Counted from the stretch's first letter, positions 42,966 to 53,052 are shown. The stretch: DNA of 64,000 nt from JACTOJ01 sp032335695 (GCF_032335695.1 NZ_JACTOJ010000006.1:172823-236822), one strand, 5' to 3'. Notes: a model not told the origin generated them from the letters alone. Program-made: numbers and translations.

Positions 42966-42972
42966 TAGTTAT

Positions 42973-44667
42973 CTATATTTTAAATTTACTAATTTCATTT
43001 TTTAATGTCTCTGAACTTTCTTTAGTCAATGTGGCTTGTGTTAAAACTTCACTGCACTTCTCACTTACTTTAGAAATTTTATCAGCAATCTCCACAGTAC
43101 CTTCAGCTGATTCTTCAGAAGCCTGTGCAACACCATCGATAGTTTTTAAAACTTCCTGTATTGATGCCGATAGCTGCTGGGAAGCGGAACTAAAATCTGT
43201 AACAAGCTCATCCATGAATTTAGAGTCATTGCTGTAAGCATCCGTAAGATTAATCATTTTCTTATAATCATTGTTCACATCATTTGATAAATAAACAAGC
43301 ATTTTATCAGCACTCAAGGATAATCTTTTCACACCTTCAGTTACCTTACTAGTTATATCTTGTATCTTAACCACAGTGTCTTTTGACTGCTCCGCCAATT
43401 TTCTAATTTCGTCGGCTACAACCGCAAATCCCTTTCCAGCTTCCCCAGCTCTAGATGCTTCTATAGCTGCATTTAATGCAAGCAAGTTTGTTTGATCTGT
43501 AATACCCATTATGGTTTCAGAAAGGAATTTTATATCTTCTGCTACTTTAGCCGCTTCCATAGCCTCTAATACATCATTTCGCGTTTCATCTAAAATTTTA
43601 ATAGATTTCTGCTGAGCTTCTTTCACAGATGTTCTTGTTTTTTCAGCTCTCTCGCTAATTTTAGCTGCTTCCTCAGCGCCTTCTTGAGATTTTTTTGCTA
43701 TGCCTTGGATAGCTCTATCGATTTCTTGAGAAGTAGCTGCCATCTCCTCTGATGAAGCTGCAGTTTCTTCCATACTGGCAGAAAGCTCTTCAGTAGTTGC
43801 AGAAACTTGTTCTATATTACCATTAAGTTCAAATACGCTCTCATTTGTGCTGATTACAGCTTCTCCTATGTTTGTACTTTCGTGAATTATATTATTTATT
43901 AAATTTTTAAGGGATATCTGAAGCTCATCAATGGCTCTAACTATTTGTCCAACTTCATCTTTCCTTGCCTTAAGCTTTGAAGGTGCCTCCATTGTAAAAT
44001 CCCCTTTAGAAATAACCGATAGATGTTTCACCGCACCAGCAAGAGGTTTTGCTATACTTCTGGAAATTATTACAGAAATAATTATTCCTATGATAAGCAC
44101 CGCTATAGCTCCTATAGCTATATTTAAAAGCATACTATTTATTTTAGCAGTCACCTTGCTGACTTCAACTCCAGTAAACCACATGCCCACTATATTCCCA
44201 GCAGAATCTTTAATGGGCATATAATAGGTAACTACATTTTTCCCTGCAACTACAGCACTTCCGCTGTATTCTTTTCCTTGTTTAAGCACTGTGTTAATTA
44301 CTTCTGCAGATGCTTTAGTCCCTATAGCCCTTTTTCCATCCTCCGATACTACACTGGTGGACACTCGCGTGTCATTCATAAATATAGTAGATAAGTAATC
44401 TGTATCTTTTTTTATTTGATCCACAACATCAAAATTATCATTTATTAGAGTATCACCCTTATACAACTTGCCAGAATCTATTTTCCATTCCCCAGGATAT
44501 TTGATATCGATGAGATTATATCCAATCTTGGCATTATTCATGGCATCACTTTTAAAACTATCGTTTACCATGCTGTTTATACTCTTAAATACTAGAAAAA
44601 ACATAATAAGTGAAAACGAAATCAAAACAATAGTAAATGCAGAAATAATTTTGCCTTTTAGCTTCAT
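42973..44667 (-). CDS. Methyl-accepting chemotaxis protein with a single Cache-type sensor
   Basis: A 564-residue chemoreceptor: transmembrane helix 1 (~7-29), an extracellular Cache domain of the sCache_3 type (~40-170; DTYLSTIFM and GMWFTGVEV near the end), transmembrane helix 2 (~179-202), HAMP (~203-260), and a cytoplasmic signalling hairpin with GFAVVADEIRKLAEQSKDTVV. Many Glu/Gln pairs in the helices could be methylation sites. A weak sigma-D-like pair lies upstream (44746-44772, TAAA-N15-GGTAATAA). It is far from the che operon but is likely regulated with it. The ligand is unknown. Confidence 0.93.
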   Translation of the reverse strand: MKLKGKIISAFTIVLISFSLIMFFLVFKSINSMVNDSFKSDAMNNAKIGYNLIDIKYPGEWKIDSGKLYKGDTLINDNFDVVDQIKKDTDYLSTIFMNDTRVSTSVVSEDGKRAIGTKASAEVINTVLKQGKEYSGSAVVAGKNVVTYYMPIKDSAGNIVGMWFTGVEVSKVTAKINSMLLNIAIGAIAVLIIGIIISVIISRSIAKPLAGAVKHLSVISKGDFTMEAPSKLKARKDEVGQIVRAIDELQISLKNLINNIIHESTNIGEAVISTNESVFELNGNIEQVSATTEELSASMEETAASSEEMAATSQEIDRAIQGIAKKSQEGAEEAAKISERAEKTRTSVKEAQQKSIKILDETRNDVLEAMEAAKVAEDIKFLSETIMGITDQTNLLALNAAIEASRAGEAGKGFAVVADEIRKLAEQSKDTVVKIQDITSKVTEGVKRLSLSADKMLVYLSNDVNNDYKKMINLTDAYSNDSKFMDELVTDFSSASQQLSASIQEVLKTIDGVAQASEESAEGTVEIADKISKVSEKCSEVLTQATLTKESSETLKNEISKFKI

Positions 44668-44745
44668 AAATGCCCTCCTTACAAAGTATATTTTTATTTT
44701 CTCTGAAATTAGCTATCATACTTACATTCTACATTATTCATCAAA

Positions 44746-44772
44746 TTATTACCACATTTATTTTAGGCTTTA
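44746..44772 (-). promoter_or_regulatory. Weak sigma-D-like promoter before the chemoreceptor
   Basis: On the minus strand TAAA (44769-44772), 15-base spacer, GGTAATAA (44746-44753). The -35 and spacing fit; five of eight -10 bases fit GCCGATAA. Low confidence. Confidence 0.3.
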
Positions 44773-44820
44773 TAGTACGATTAAAACTAACTTTAATTGT
44801 ATAATTTATAAGGCAGCATA

Positions 44821-45885
44821 CTAAAATTTCACTATATTTACTTGATTATTCTTTACTGATATCACTTCCTCCTCATTCATATCTAAAAACTGGCCCACAT
44901 ATGAAATATTCTTGTTCTGAGCTATATCTGCAACCTGATTTTTTTCACTGTTCACCTCATAGATTTCACCAGAAGGAGCTATAAAAATATTTTCTTCGTC
45001 TATGTATGAATTTAGAGAAATGCTTTGCCATTGATAATCTTTGGAATCAGTATTCAGATTGCTCTTTAAAATGGTATTTATTTTGTTATCATTTCCAATT
45101 TGTCCAAGGTACACAGCATCATTCTCATCTACATATAAAAGCTTAAATTTTTTACTCTTATCTAAATTCAAAGGATTGCTTGCATATCCGTTATATATAT
45201 AAATTTTATTATTTACCGTATTTTCATAAACTATCTCATCCTTCTGCTTAACTACAAAAAATTTTCCAATAGAGCTTGTATTTATAGGCAGTTTGCTTAT
45301 TCCATCAGAAATATCAAGCCTCATTAAAGTATTATTTTTTTCATCATCGGCTGTGTTGAGATAAATTATGGTATTCATTATATTAAGCTGCATGTCTATC
45401 ACTCTAGAATCGCTTGAATATAATTCATATTCTCTTGCCTTATTATTATAATCTAATGCTTGCTGCAAATTTTTTCCCTCAGCTTCATATTTATACACCT
45501 TTATAGCATTATCTTTTGCTATATTGCTTATGATTACAATAGAATCTTCTGTATCATGCCATTTAATAAAATAGCTTTCCAAAGGATTATCTAGTTGTAC
45601 AGTGTTTTTACTTCCATCTTCTAGATTAACAACATTTAATTTATCATTTGCATAATAAAAGCAGTACTTTCCGCTAGGCGATAATTTAAAATTTGATGCG
45701 GCACCTTCAACTGTTATTTGAATTTTGTTAGATTTAGCGTTATTTTTTACAACCTGCTTATACTGTATCTTTGTATTATCTGCTAAATAGTAATTATTCA
45801 CATAGTATAAAGCCGCTGTTTGCATTCCAAGAGAAATTAAGACTATGATAGCTATAATAATTATTGTATTAAAAGCTTTTCTCAT
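44821..45885 (-). CDS. Membrane-anchored propeller-like protein of unknown function
   Basis: A 354-residue protein with an N-terminal transmembrane anchor (residues ~5-25, AFNTIIIIAIIVLISLGMQTAALYY) and an extracellular part of short beta-strand repeats (for example KLSPSGKYCFYYANDKLNVVNLEDG, then HDTEDSIVIISN). This pattern resembles TolB/DPP-IV-type beta-propellers. No catalytic motif is visible. The ATG at 45885 has a TTAGGAGG site; a longer frame starts 24 bases upstream. It follows the glycosidase gene by 10 bases, so the two probably work together at the envelope. Confidence 0.75.
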   Translation of the reverse strand: MRKAFNTIIIIAIIVLISLGMQTAALYYVNNYYLADNTKIQYKQVVKNNAKSNKIQITVEGAASNFKLSPSGKYCFYYANDKLNVVNLEDGSKNTVQLDNPLESYFIKWHDTEDSIVIISNIAKDNAIKVYKYEAEGKNLQQALDYNNKAREYELYSSDSRVIDMQLNIMNTIIYLNTADDEKNNTLMRLDISDGISKLPINTSSIGKFFVVKQKDEIVYENTVNNKIYIYNGYASNPLNLDKSKKFKLLYVDENDAVYLGQIGNDNKINTILKSNLNTDSKDYQWQSISLNSYIDEENIFIAPSGEIYEVNSEKNQVADIAQNKNISYVGQFLDMNEEEVISVKNNQVNIVKF

Positions 45886-45895
45886 GATTTTCCTC

Positions 45896-46930
45896 CTAAG
45901 GCTGAACATATATTATATCTGGTATGAACCTCTCGCCAGTTACATTCGATGGATGATTTATTACCTCTCCTTCATAATACATAGCCGTAGATCCGCCTCC
46001 ATCAAGACACATAGCATTATTTGCACCTAAATCCATCATTACTTTTTGTACATCCTTTAAATCTGCACCTAGTTTGATGCCTCTTCTCCCATCTATAGCT
46101 AGAAGTATTATACTTTTATCTTTTCTCTGCCCTATAGCAGTTCTAGGATTAAGTCCCGTTAAGGAAGTCTCGGATATATAAGCTTTGCCATCAACTACCA
46201 ATGATGGATCAAAAGATATAGCTTGTCTTACATTCTTTTTTATAAGCTCACTTACATTAGCTGGTCCAACATGAGCTTCATTATTAGGATCTATATAAAA
46301 TACACAGGTTTCGCTTTTATAGTAATCTTGCTTTTCGGTCGGAAATATCACATTCCCATCAGATATGATTATTCCCAGTGGAACTCCACCAACGCCTCCA
46401 GTCCTGCCAGTAGGTGAAACATCTGAATAACCGCCCCCATTTATTGCTGCAGATGCATTATATCTTTTAGCCATCTGAGTCACAGTTTGTCCAACTTCTC
46501 CTAATTTGTCTGAATATCCTATTTTTAACTTGCTGGGATCCTTTACTATTAAAGCTATTCCATCAAATTTATTGTTGCTTATATCGATTCTTTCTATGTT
46601 GCTATCCGTATATTTTATATCCACTTGCGCTTCAGTTGCTTTAGATTCGCTGCTATCTGCATTAGATTCAGAATTTAATTTATTATTATTCTCTTTAATT
46701 ATCTCCTGTATTTCTTTTTCACTAAAGAAAAACTTGGCAATATATTGATGATTTCCCGTAGCCATTGATAACCCTACCAGCATATTTCTTACTTTTTTAA
46801 AGGGACCATAGAATGTGTAAATAGGAAATGTTACTGCATTAAATAACAAAAAAAACAAAAGCATAATTAAAACCTTTTTTACTATTTTATTTTTTCTTGT
46901 TTTTTCACCTTTATGACAATCCTTTTTCAC
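45896..46930 (-). CDS. Membrane-anchored phosphodiester glycosidase (NAGPA-type)
   Basis: A 344-residue protein with one N-terminal transmembrane segment (about 17-40) after a basic head, a spacer, and a NAGPA (phosphodiester glycosidase/DUF2233) domain at about 140-344. NAGPA motifs are AAINGGGYSDV, GVPLGIIISDGNV, and the terminal DLGANNAMCLDGGGSTAMYYEG with the GGGS active-site loop. Members remove sugar caps from phosphodiesters and act on surface polymers. It starts at GTG with an AAGGTGG site. It forms a pair with the propeller-like membrane protein. Confidence 0.85.
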   Translation of the reverse strand: MKKDCHKGEKTRKNKIVKKVLIMLLFFLLFNAVTFPIYTFYGPFKKVRNMLVGLSMATGNHQYIAKFFFSEKEIQEIIKENNNKLNSESNADSSESKATEAQVDIKYTDSNIERIDISNNKFDGIALIVKDPSKLKIGYSDKLGEVGQTVTQMAKRYNASAAINGGGYSDVSPTGRTGGVGGVPLGIIISDGNVIFPTEKQDYYKSETCVFYIDPNNEAHVGPANVSELIKKNVRQAISFDPSLVVDGKAYISETSLTGLNPRTAIGQRKDKSIILLAIDGRRGIKLGADLKDVQKVMMDLGANNAMCLDGGGSTAMYYEGEVINHPSNVTGERFIPDIIYVQP

Positions 46931-47037
46931 CCAAATACCACCTTACAATAATTCACATAAACATTTTACTAATTATTTCATATTTAAATTAACTAGTCAA
47001 TATACACAATATTATAGTATATACGATATATAAAAGC

Positions 47038-47272
47038 AGCTGTCTCACAATGAATATAAAGTTATTTTAAAGAGAAATAGATAAGGACAAGTTAATGAGT
47101 AAAAATATTGGAGAGCAAACAAAAGAAATCGACTCATAAAGAGACGATTTCCTCAATAACTATTAATTTTTACCTCTTACTTCTTACTTCTTACTTCTTA
47201 CTTCTTACTTTAAATTGTACCTTACGAACCTTAGCTTAATGTCTTAAAATAAATAATCTTTTTGAGACAGCT
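47038..47272. mobile_element. MITE-like element with terminal inverted repeats
   Basis: A 235-bp non-coding segment bounded by 10-bp perfect inverted repeats AGCTGTCTCA (47038-47047) and TGAGACAGCT (47263-47272). The GCTGTCTC-type ends are common on small non-autonomous elements in clostridia. It contains a heptamer tandem repeat (47174-47210) and no coding sequence. No target-site duplication is clear at the edges, and no second copy is in the window. Confidence 0.5.
47174..47210. repeat. Heptamer tandem repeat TTCTTAC
   Basis: About five consecutive TTCTTAC heptamers in the MITE-like element before spoVR. A similar ACTTATTACTTCTT run is at 29745-29760. Confidence 0.85.
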
Positions 47273-47281
47273 CCTAAATAT

Positions 47282-48664
47282 TTATTTTATTGTAACCCTA
47301 TCTCCATTTTCACAGGACAATTCTACATTTTTTTCTGATTGCTTAGTTCTTAATATAACATTATGTCCCCAAAGCTTAAATACATGCTTTAATGTAGCCT
47401 TAGCATAATCCATATTAAGTTCTCTTCCATCATAAACATGTTCCATATAAAGTGTGCCGTCTTTTTTGGACATATCCATTATTCTTATTACTGGTATTGA
47501 GCCCATGCCGCAGGAACTGCTTAAGGTATTCCTTATATTTTTCCAACCTTCCTCATCTGAAACTTCCTTTATCACATAGCTTCCTTTATCATTAGCGTAT
47601 TGAAATAAATTTAACTCATAGCATAATTCTTGAGTTAAATATTTTCTAATAAAGGATTCATCCCTTTCCAGTGCTCTCACTTCAAATAGCTTTTCTCTGC
47701 CATATCTTCTTTCTATATCCTCCAGCATTTTAAATCCAATAAAATATGGATTTATGGAGCCAAATCCAGGAGCTATTACGTCATTATGCCTTTTTACGAA
47801 CTCGAAATATAGCCCCTCTTCTAAATTTAATTTTTTTAGAATATTGTAATGAAAAAAACTTGCCCATCCTTCATTCATTATCTTTGTCTCTATTTGAGGT
47901 ATAAAATATTCTGTTTCCTTCCTTACAATTTGCAATAGATTTTTTTCCCAATCCATAAGCTCGCCATATTTTATGATAAAATACAAAATGTCCTCTTCCG
48001 GCTCTAAGGGTATCTTATTCAAATCAGGTAATTCTGTTTTTTTCTTTTGACCTAATATATCATAATTTTCATTTTCTTTAGCATATTTTTCAATAATTCT
48101 ATTTCTTAGCACATTGTCGTCTAATCTATTCTTATCTGCCACTCTAGAGATTTGAAGCTTTATAGCATGTGCAGAATCCAACACTCTTTCTACATTCTCA
48201 TATCCTATACTTGGATCGTTTATATATCCTCTGACTATCTGCGAGTGAGTTTTGAACATTTCTACTGTGTAATCTGCTTTAGTTCTTTCCTTAAACATTC
48301 TATTATTCTTAAAGAAATCATTATGACCATACACATGCGCCATGGTAAGTATCTGCAAAAGCAAAGTATTTTCCTGCATCAGATAAGCGATGCAGGGATC
48401 AGAATTTATTACCATTTCGTAAGGGAGACCTGTTAAATTATATTTATATATGGTGCTGTTTTTTTCGTAGGCCTTTCCGAAACTCCAATGAGGATATCTT
48501 GAAGGCATACCTAAATACGCCTCATTAGCCAGCATATCCTTATAGCTTACCATTTCAAATTCCTGATCATAATAATCCAGTCCCATATCTTTAGCTATGG
48601 CTTCAATAGTCTCATTCCATCTTTCTAAATCCTTAAATCCGTACTCATGTTGCAATGAATTCAC
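47282..48664 (-). CDS. spoVR: SpoVR family protein
   Basis: A 460-residue SpoVR protein (cortex-formation stage V factor in Bacillus), related to YcgB. The C-terminal half has the family signature INPYFIGFKMLEDIERRYGREKLFEVR near ~300-330, and the region FFHYNILKKL near 265 is present. It starts at GTG with AAGGAAC upstream and overlaps yhbH by 4 bases, which suggests translational coupling. The conserved trio prkA-yhbH-spoVR (YeaG-YeaH-YcgB in Gammaproteobacteria) is established. It is expressed during sporulation in Firmicutes. The molecular role of SpoVR remains unclear. Confidence 0.94.
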   Translation of the reverse strand: MNSLQHEYGFKDLERWNETIEAIAKDMGLDYYDQEFEMVSYKDMLANEAYLGMPSRYPHWSFGKAYEKNSTIYKYNLTGLPYEMVINSDPCIAYLMQENTLLLQILTMAHVYGHNDFFKNNRMFKERTKADYTVEMFKTHSQIVRGYINDPSIGYENVERVLDSAHAIKLQISRVADKNRLDDNVLRNRIIEKYAKENENYDILGQKKKTELPDLNKIPLEPEEDILYFIIKYGELMDWEKNLLQIVRKETEYFIPQIETKIMNEGWASFFHYNILKKLNLEEGLYFEFVKRHNDVIAPGFGSINPYFIGFKMLEDIERRYGREKLFEVRALERDESFIRKYLTQELCYELNLFQYANDKGSYVIKEVSDEEGWKNIRNTLSSSCGMGSIPVIRIMDMSKKDGTLYMEHVYDGRELNMDYAKATLKHVFKLWGHNVILRTKQSEKNVELSCENGDRVTIK

Positions 48665-49833
48665 CCCACTTGTTCCTTACGCAGCATTTCTTTTAAAGCT
48701 TCCCATAGATCCTGCTTCTGCTTTATCTCTACAGGCACAAAATTTTTCGCTTTTACTTCCTTTTCTAGCTTACTTTTTATAGAATTGCTGAAATAGTAAC
48801 CACCCATTATTTCTGCATATCCAAACATATTGCACTTTTCGCATAACTGTTTGGCTGCCTCTATAGTGGGTTCATCATCACCGGTCCAATTGTCTCCATC
48901 GCTAACATAAAAGGCATATACATTCCAGTAAGACGGATTAAATCTTTTTTCTATTATTTCTAAGGCTTTATTAAGTCCGCTGGAAATATATGTTCCGCCA
49001 GATTCCACCTTATGAAAGAATTCCATTTCATTAACTTCCTTTGCAGTGGTAGTGTGAGAAACAAAGGCTACTTCGACGTTATTGTACTTTCTTTTTATGA
49101 ATTGAGACAAAATAAAGAAAAAAGACCTAGCCAAATACTTTTTGGTAGCATCCATGGATCCAGAGATATCCATTATGCACAATATAGCCGCATTACATTC
49201 TTTCTTAAAGGTCTTTTTTATTCTATAATATCTTAAGTCATCTTCCTTAAAGGGAACCCTTTCTAAGGGTTCCTCTTGATTTTCTTCTTTAAGTATTCTT
49301 TTTTTTCCTTGAGTTCTTTTTATTTTCTCAACTACAGTCCTTCGCTTTGCAAGCCTTGGTTTAATTCCATGCTTCTGATAACCATACTTTTTTATTCCGC
49401 TAACTACAAGCATATTTGAAAGCTTCTTTTTATTCATCTCGGGAAGTTCCAAGTCTTCAATGAGATAATTTAATACATCTTCTAATGTAATCTCAGTCTC
49501 ATACACGTCTTCTCCTTCAGCATTGCCGGCTCCCATATTCCCTGTACCTGATTTTTCATCTTCCTTGCCGATTACCTGCCCTCTTTCCTCAGAACCGTCT
49601 CCGCTGCCAACTCCAGGCATGTTTTTACCATATATAAATTGATATTCTTTTATTCCCCTTATGGGTATTTTAATTTTTTTATCTTTACTTTGCCCGATTA
49701 TGCTTTCTTCAGATATAATATCTCCAAGATTTTCTTTTATAGATTTTTCCACCAATTGTCTGTGCCTTCTTATATCCTCCACAGCTCTATCATTTTCTAT
49801 TGGTGAAGTTCTGTAATCTCTAAATATTGCCAT
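48661..49833 (-). CDS. yhbH: Sporulation protein YhbH (DUF444)
   Basis: A 390-residue YhbH/YeaH protein. Its C-terminal half has a VWA-like signature with MDISGSMD (about residue 205) and the D-x-S-x-S metal ion-dependent adhesion-type site, plus VSDGDNW near 285. The N-terminal half is basic and helical with a Gly/Glu-rich linker (VGSGDGSEERGQ). It starts at ATG after a GGAAGG site, three bases after prkA stop. Belongs to the sporulation trio. Confidence 0.94.
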   Translation of the reverse strand: MAIFRDYRTSPIENDRAVEDIRRHRQLVEKSIKENLGDIISEESIIGQSKDKKIKIPIRGIKEYQFIYGKNMPGVGSGDGSEERGQVIGKEDEKSGTGNMGAGNAEGEDVYETEITLEDVLNYLIEDLELPEMNKKKLSNMLVVSGIKKYGYQKHGIKPRLAKRRTVVEKIKRTQGKKRILKEENQEEPLERVPFKEDDLRYYRIKKTFKKECNAAILCIMDISGSMDATKKYLARSFFFILSQFIKRKYNNVEVAFVSHTTTAKEVNEMEFFHKVESGGTYISSGLNKALEIIEKRFNPSYWNVYAFYVSDGDNWTGDDEPTIEAAKQLCEKCNMFGYAEIMGGYYFSNSIKSKLEKEVKAKNFVPVEIKQKQDLWEALKEMLRKEQVG

Positions 49834-49836
49834 GAA

Positions 49837-51759
49837 TTAATCCTTCCACGAATTGTTAGCTGCATATTTCAAAATAACATCGCAGCACTTGTCACAATAA
49901 CCATAGGATTTCATTTCCTCCACCATGGCATTATATTTTTTATCTTGGTCCTTATCTCTAACCCTGGATTTAGTTATTACTCTAGAAAGCTCCTTAACTG
50001 AATTAGTCAGCTTCTTTTCAATAGCTTCTTTTAGTGGCTCGTAAGTAGCAAAATTTATATTTCCTCCATTTCTTACCACATAAAACATATAGGAGGTAAC
50101 ATCACTTCTAAAGCCTTTAGCAGAACTTTCAGAAACTCCTATTTGCTCTTCTATAGATCTCATAAAAGCTTCATCTGCCTGAAGCTCTTCTCCTGTTGAT
50201 TTATCCTTTAACTTTGTTTTATTCACAAAGGCTTCCGCATTATCTATATAATTATTAAATAAGGTTTCCGCCTGCTCTCTATAACTGTGTATAAATGCTT
50301 TGGTTATTTCTTTTTCCAAGGTTTTATTGTACTGCTTCCTTATAGTATCCTGAATAAATCCCATATATCGCTTCTTGTCATCTTCAGATATATCAAGCTC
50401 CTTCACAGATTTAATTATACTTTCCATCATGCTTATTGGATTTATACAATCGTACTCAGAATTTGATATCGCATTGTCAATAGCCTTGATTATAAATCTA
50501 GTGGAAATACCATTCATACCTTCATCAAGCCCTGCTTCCTCTTTGAGTTCCATAATATCTATCTTTTTAGTAGTACCTTTCTCCACTATTTCTTCCCCGT
50601 TATAAATTTTAAGTTTTGTCAGCGGATCAACCTTATTGGAAGGTTTTAAACGTGAAAGTATAGCAAAAATAGCTGCTATCTCCAAAGTATGAGGAGCTAT
50701 ATGAGCCTTGAAATTACTCTTTTTTAATATTTTTTCATATATTTTTATTTCTTCATTTAATTCCGTACAGTAAGGTACTTCTACTTTCACTATTCTATCT
50801 AGTATAGCTTCATTAGTATGGTCAGACTTAAATCTATTCCATTCAGCTTCGTTGGAGTGAGCTACAATGATTCCATCAAAATATATCATGGAGCCCTTTC
50901 CTGGCGAAGGTATTGATTTCTCTTGAGTTGCAGTTATTATGGTGTGCAAATACTCCACATCATTTTTAAATACTTCTATGAATTCAACCATTCCTCTGTT
51001 GCCTACATTAAAAGCTCCATTTAATGAAAATATACGAGGATCGTCCTCTGAATACATATCCATTTTAGAAATATCTACAGAACCTGTAAGCACTGAGGTA
51101 TCCTGATTATTGGGATCTACAGGCGGCACCACGCCAATTCCTTTTCTTGATCTAATGGAAAAAGAAGTAGTGGTAACTGGAAAATTCTCATATTCACCAT
51201 TAAATTCATGCAGCAATCTGTATTTGCAGGCTGGGCAAAGGTCTCCTTCAATCTCTACTCCAAGCAATTGCTCAAAATCTTTTCTGAGATGTTTTGGAAT
51301 GAGATGAAGCGGTTCTTCATGCATAGGACATCCTTTTAAGGTATATACAGGTTCGCTTAGTTCCAAAGCTTTTTTAAGAGCCTCCACTAAGGAAGATTTG
51401 CCTGCTCCTACTGGTCCTACTAGATATAAAACCTGCCTCGACTCCTCACCTCTCATAGATGCCGAATACAGGTAATTCATTATTTTCATAAGTATCTTAT
51501 CTATTCCAAAAAAGTCTTCCTTAAAAAAATTATATTTCTTTATTATGTCGTTTCCGTATATCTTTTTAATCCTCGGATTTTCCTCAGGTTTTATTATCTC
51601 AAAGCCACTTTCCATGATGATATCATACATTCTTTTATGAGCAAGCTTAACTAAGTCTAGATTATCTTTTACTATATCTAGGTATTCCAGAAAGCTTCCT
51701 TCAAATTTGCCATGATTTCTGTTGCTTCTGTCACTTTGTATAATATCTTTAAAACTCAT
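49837..51759 (-). CDS. prkA: PrkA serine protein kinase
   Basis: A 640-residue PrkA family protein. The N-terminal half is an AAA-like ATPase with Walker A VGPVGAGKSS (near 119) and SILTGSVDIS-type segments; the C-terminal PrkA domain has KRYMGFIQDTIRKQYN. It acts early in sporulation as a serine kinase or AAA protease-like factor, on established knowledge. The ATG has an AAGGAGG site. The 84 bases upstream carry a TATAAT-like -10 but no clear -35. I cannot assign a sporulation sigma-factor promoter. Confidence 0.95.
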   Translation of the reverse strand: MSFKDIIQSDRSNRNHGKFEGSFLEYLDIVKDNLDLVKLAHKRMYDIIMESGFEIIKPEENPRIKKIYGNDIIKKYNFFKEDFFGIDKILMKIMNYLYSASMRGEESRQVLYLVGPVGAGKSSLVEALKKALELSEPVYTLKGCPMHEEPLHLIPKHLRKDFEQLLGVEIEGDLCPACKYRLLHEFNGEYENFPVTTTSFSIRSRKGIGVVPPVDPNNQDTSVLTGSVDISKMDMYSEDDPRIFSLNGAFNVGNRGMVEFIEVFKNDVEYLHTIITATQEKSIPSPGKGSMIYFDGIIVAHSNEAEWNRFKSDHTNEAILDRIVKVEVPYCTELNEEIKIYEKILKKSNFKAHIAPHTLEIAAIFAILSRLKPSNKVDPLTKLKIYNGEEIVEKGTTKKIDIMELKEEAGLDEGMNGISTRFIIKAIDNAISNSEYDCINPISMMESIIKSVKELDISEDDKKRYMGFIQDTIRKQYNKTLEKEITKAFIHSYREQAETLFNNYIDNAEAFVNKTKLKDKSTGEELQADEAFMRSIEEQIGVSESSAKGFRSDVTSYMFYVVRNGGNINFATYEPLKEAIEKKLTNSVKELSRVITKSRVRDKDQDKKYNAMVEEMKSYGYCDKCCDVILKYAANNSWKD

Positions 51760-51843
51760 AGCATACCTCCTTCAATGAACAAACAGTTTATCATTATAAA
51801 GATATGCAGAGTTTTTTTGATAAATGATATATTTAAAATATTT

Positions 51844-53052
51844 TTATATTTGTTTTTCAAACTTTCTTTTTAATATTACCCTAAATAAAGAGTACACTGC
51901 AGCAGTAACAAGCATAACTGGAACTGTTACTCCAAGGAATATGTCCATATCTTTTATTTCATAATACAAAATCACTCCGAGTACCCAGAAAACTATTGCC
52001 AGCAAATCTATTTTAAATATTTTATTATCCTCTGAAGAATATTTTTTAAATATAAAATAATCTGCAAAAACTATTGAAAAAAGCGGAGCAAATACAGACC
52101 CTATAAAATATAAAAAGTTTTCATACTGCTCCATAGGGAAAAATAAAGCCATTAATGTAGCTGCCACCGTAATGAATAACGCAGCTAATTTTTCATCTAT
52201 TTTATCACTCACATTGATAATACTTACCCCTGCTGAATAAGCATCCATAAAAGTAGTTGTAATAGTTGACAAAAGTATTATCAAAAGCGCAACTATTCCA
52301 AAATGCATAGTAGTAAATATCTTAGTAGGATCGCTGTCCCCAGTAACCAAACTTGAAGCTACTCCTGCAATATACATCCAGGAACTTCCTATAAAATATC
52401 CTAAAAAGCATCCTAAAGTTGAAAATTTTCTACTGGTACCAAATCTAGTATAATCGCCAGCTAATGGAAGCCAAGATAAAGGCATCAATACGTTGAGTTC
52501 TATTATACTTCCTAAACTCATGCCCTTTCCTCCAGCATTAATTATATCGCTTTTTCCAGTAAAAATTTGAATGGTCATAACCAAGGTCATAAAAAGCAAA
52601 AGAATTACTGCTCCTGTATTTATATATTTCATTCCATTCATGCCCATAAAGATCCACAAAAATACCAAAGCTCCAATAACAAATACCCAAACCAGATTAG
52701 TTTGGATACCAAAATATCCATTGCTCACATCCCCAAAGGCTCTTGCCCCAACTATTATCATAATTGTGGTCCATCCTATAAGCTGAATCACATTTAGAGA
52801 TGCAAATAATTTTGTTCCAAGCTTTCCAAAGGATCTAGAAGTAGATTCCATAGCGGCAAGCTTTGAACTAGCTCCTATATATGCTCCAGCGGCTAATATA
52901 GCCGCACCTATTGCATGACCAATCAATATGCCCATAACAGCTTTTTTGAATCCAGCATCTGTTAAAAGTCCTCCAGTCATCATTTCAGATAAGGATATGG
53001 CCGCTCCAAACCAAAGAGCTGTCATATTAAAAAATCCTATTTTTTTATTCAT
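51844..53052 (-). CDS. cytX: Hydroxymethylpyrimidine transporter CytX
   Basis: A 402-residue NCS1/cytosine permease family protein with about 12 hydrophobic segments; it opens FFNMTALWFGAAISLSEMMTGGLL and has the NVLMPLSWLPLAGDYTRF segment. CytX imports hydroxymethylpyrimidine for thiamine synthesis; adjacency to thiD and a TPP riboswitch supports that substrate. It overlaps thiD by 8 bases. Confidence 0.92.
   Translation of the reverse strand: MNKKIGFFNMTALWFGAAISLSEMMTGGLLTDAGFKKAVMGILIGHAIGAAILAAGAYIGASSKLAAMESTSRSFGKLGTKLFASLNVIQLIGWTTIMIIVGARAFGDVSNGYFGIQTNLVWVFVIGALVFLWIFMGMNGMKYINTGAVILLLFMTLVMTIQIFTGKSDIINAGGKGMSLGSIIELNVLMPLSWLPLAGDYTRFGTSRKFSTLGCFLGYFIGSSWMYIAGVASSLVTGDSDPTKIFTTMHFGIVALLIILLSTITTTFMDAYSAGVSIINVSDKIDEKLAALFITVAATLMALFFPMEQYENFLYFIGSVFAPLFSIVFADYFIFKKYSSEDNKIFKIDLLAIVFWVLGVILYYEIKDMDIFLGVTVPVMLVTAAVYSLFRVILKRKFEKQI

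Noticed and set aside
47174..47210. CRISPR array
   Set aside because: The units are 7 bases long with no spacers; a simple tandem repeat.
51760..51843. Sporulation sigma-E or sigma-G promoter before prkA
   Set aside because: Tried -10/-35 pairs with CATA-type boxes; none fits with correct spacing.
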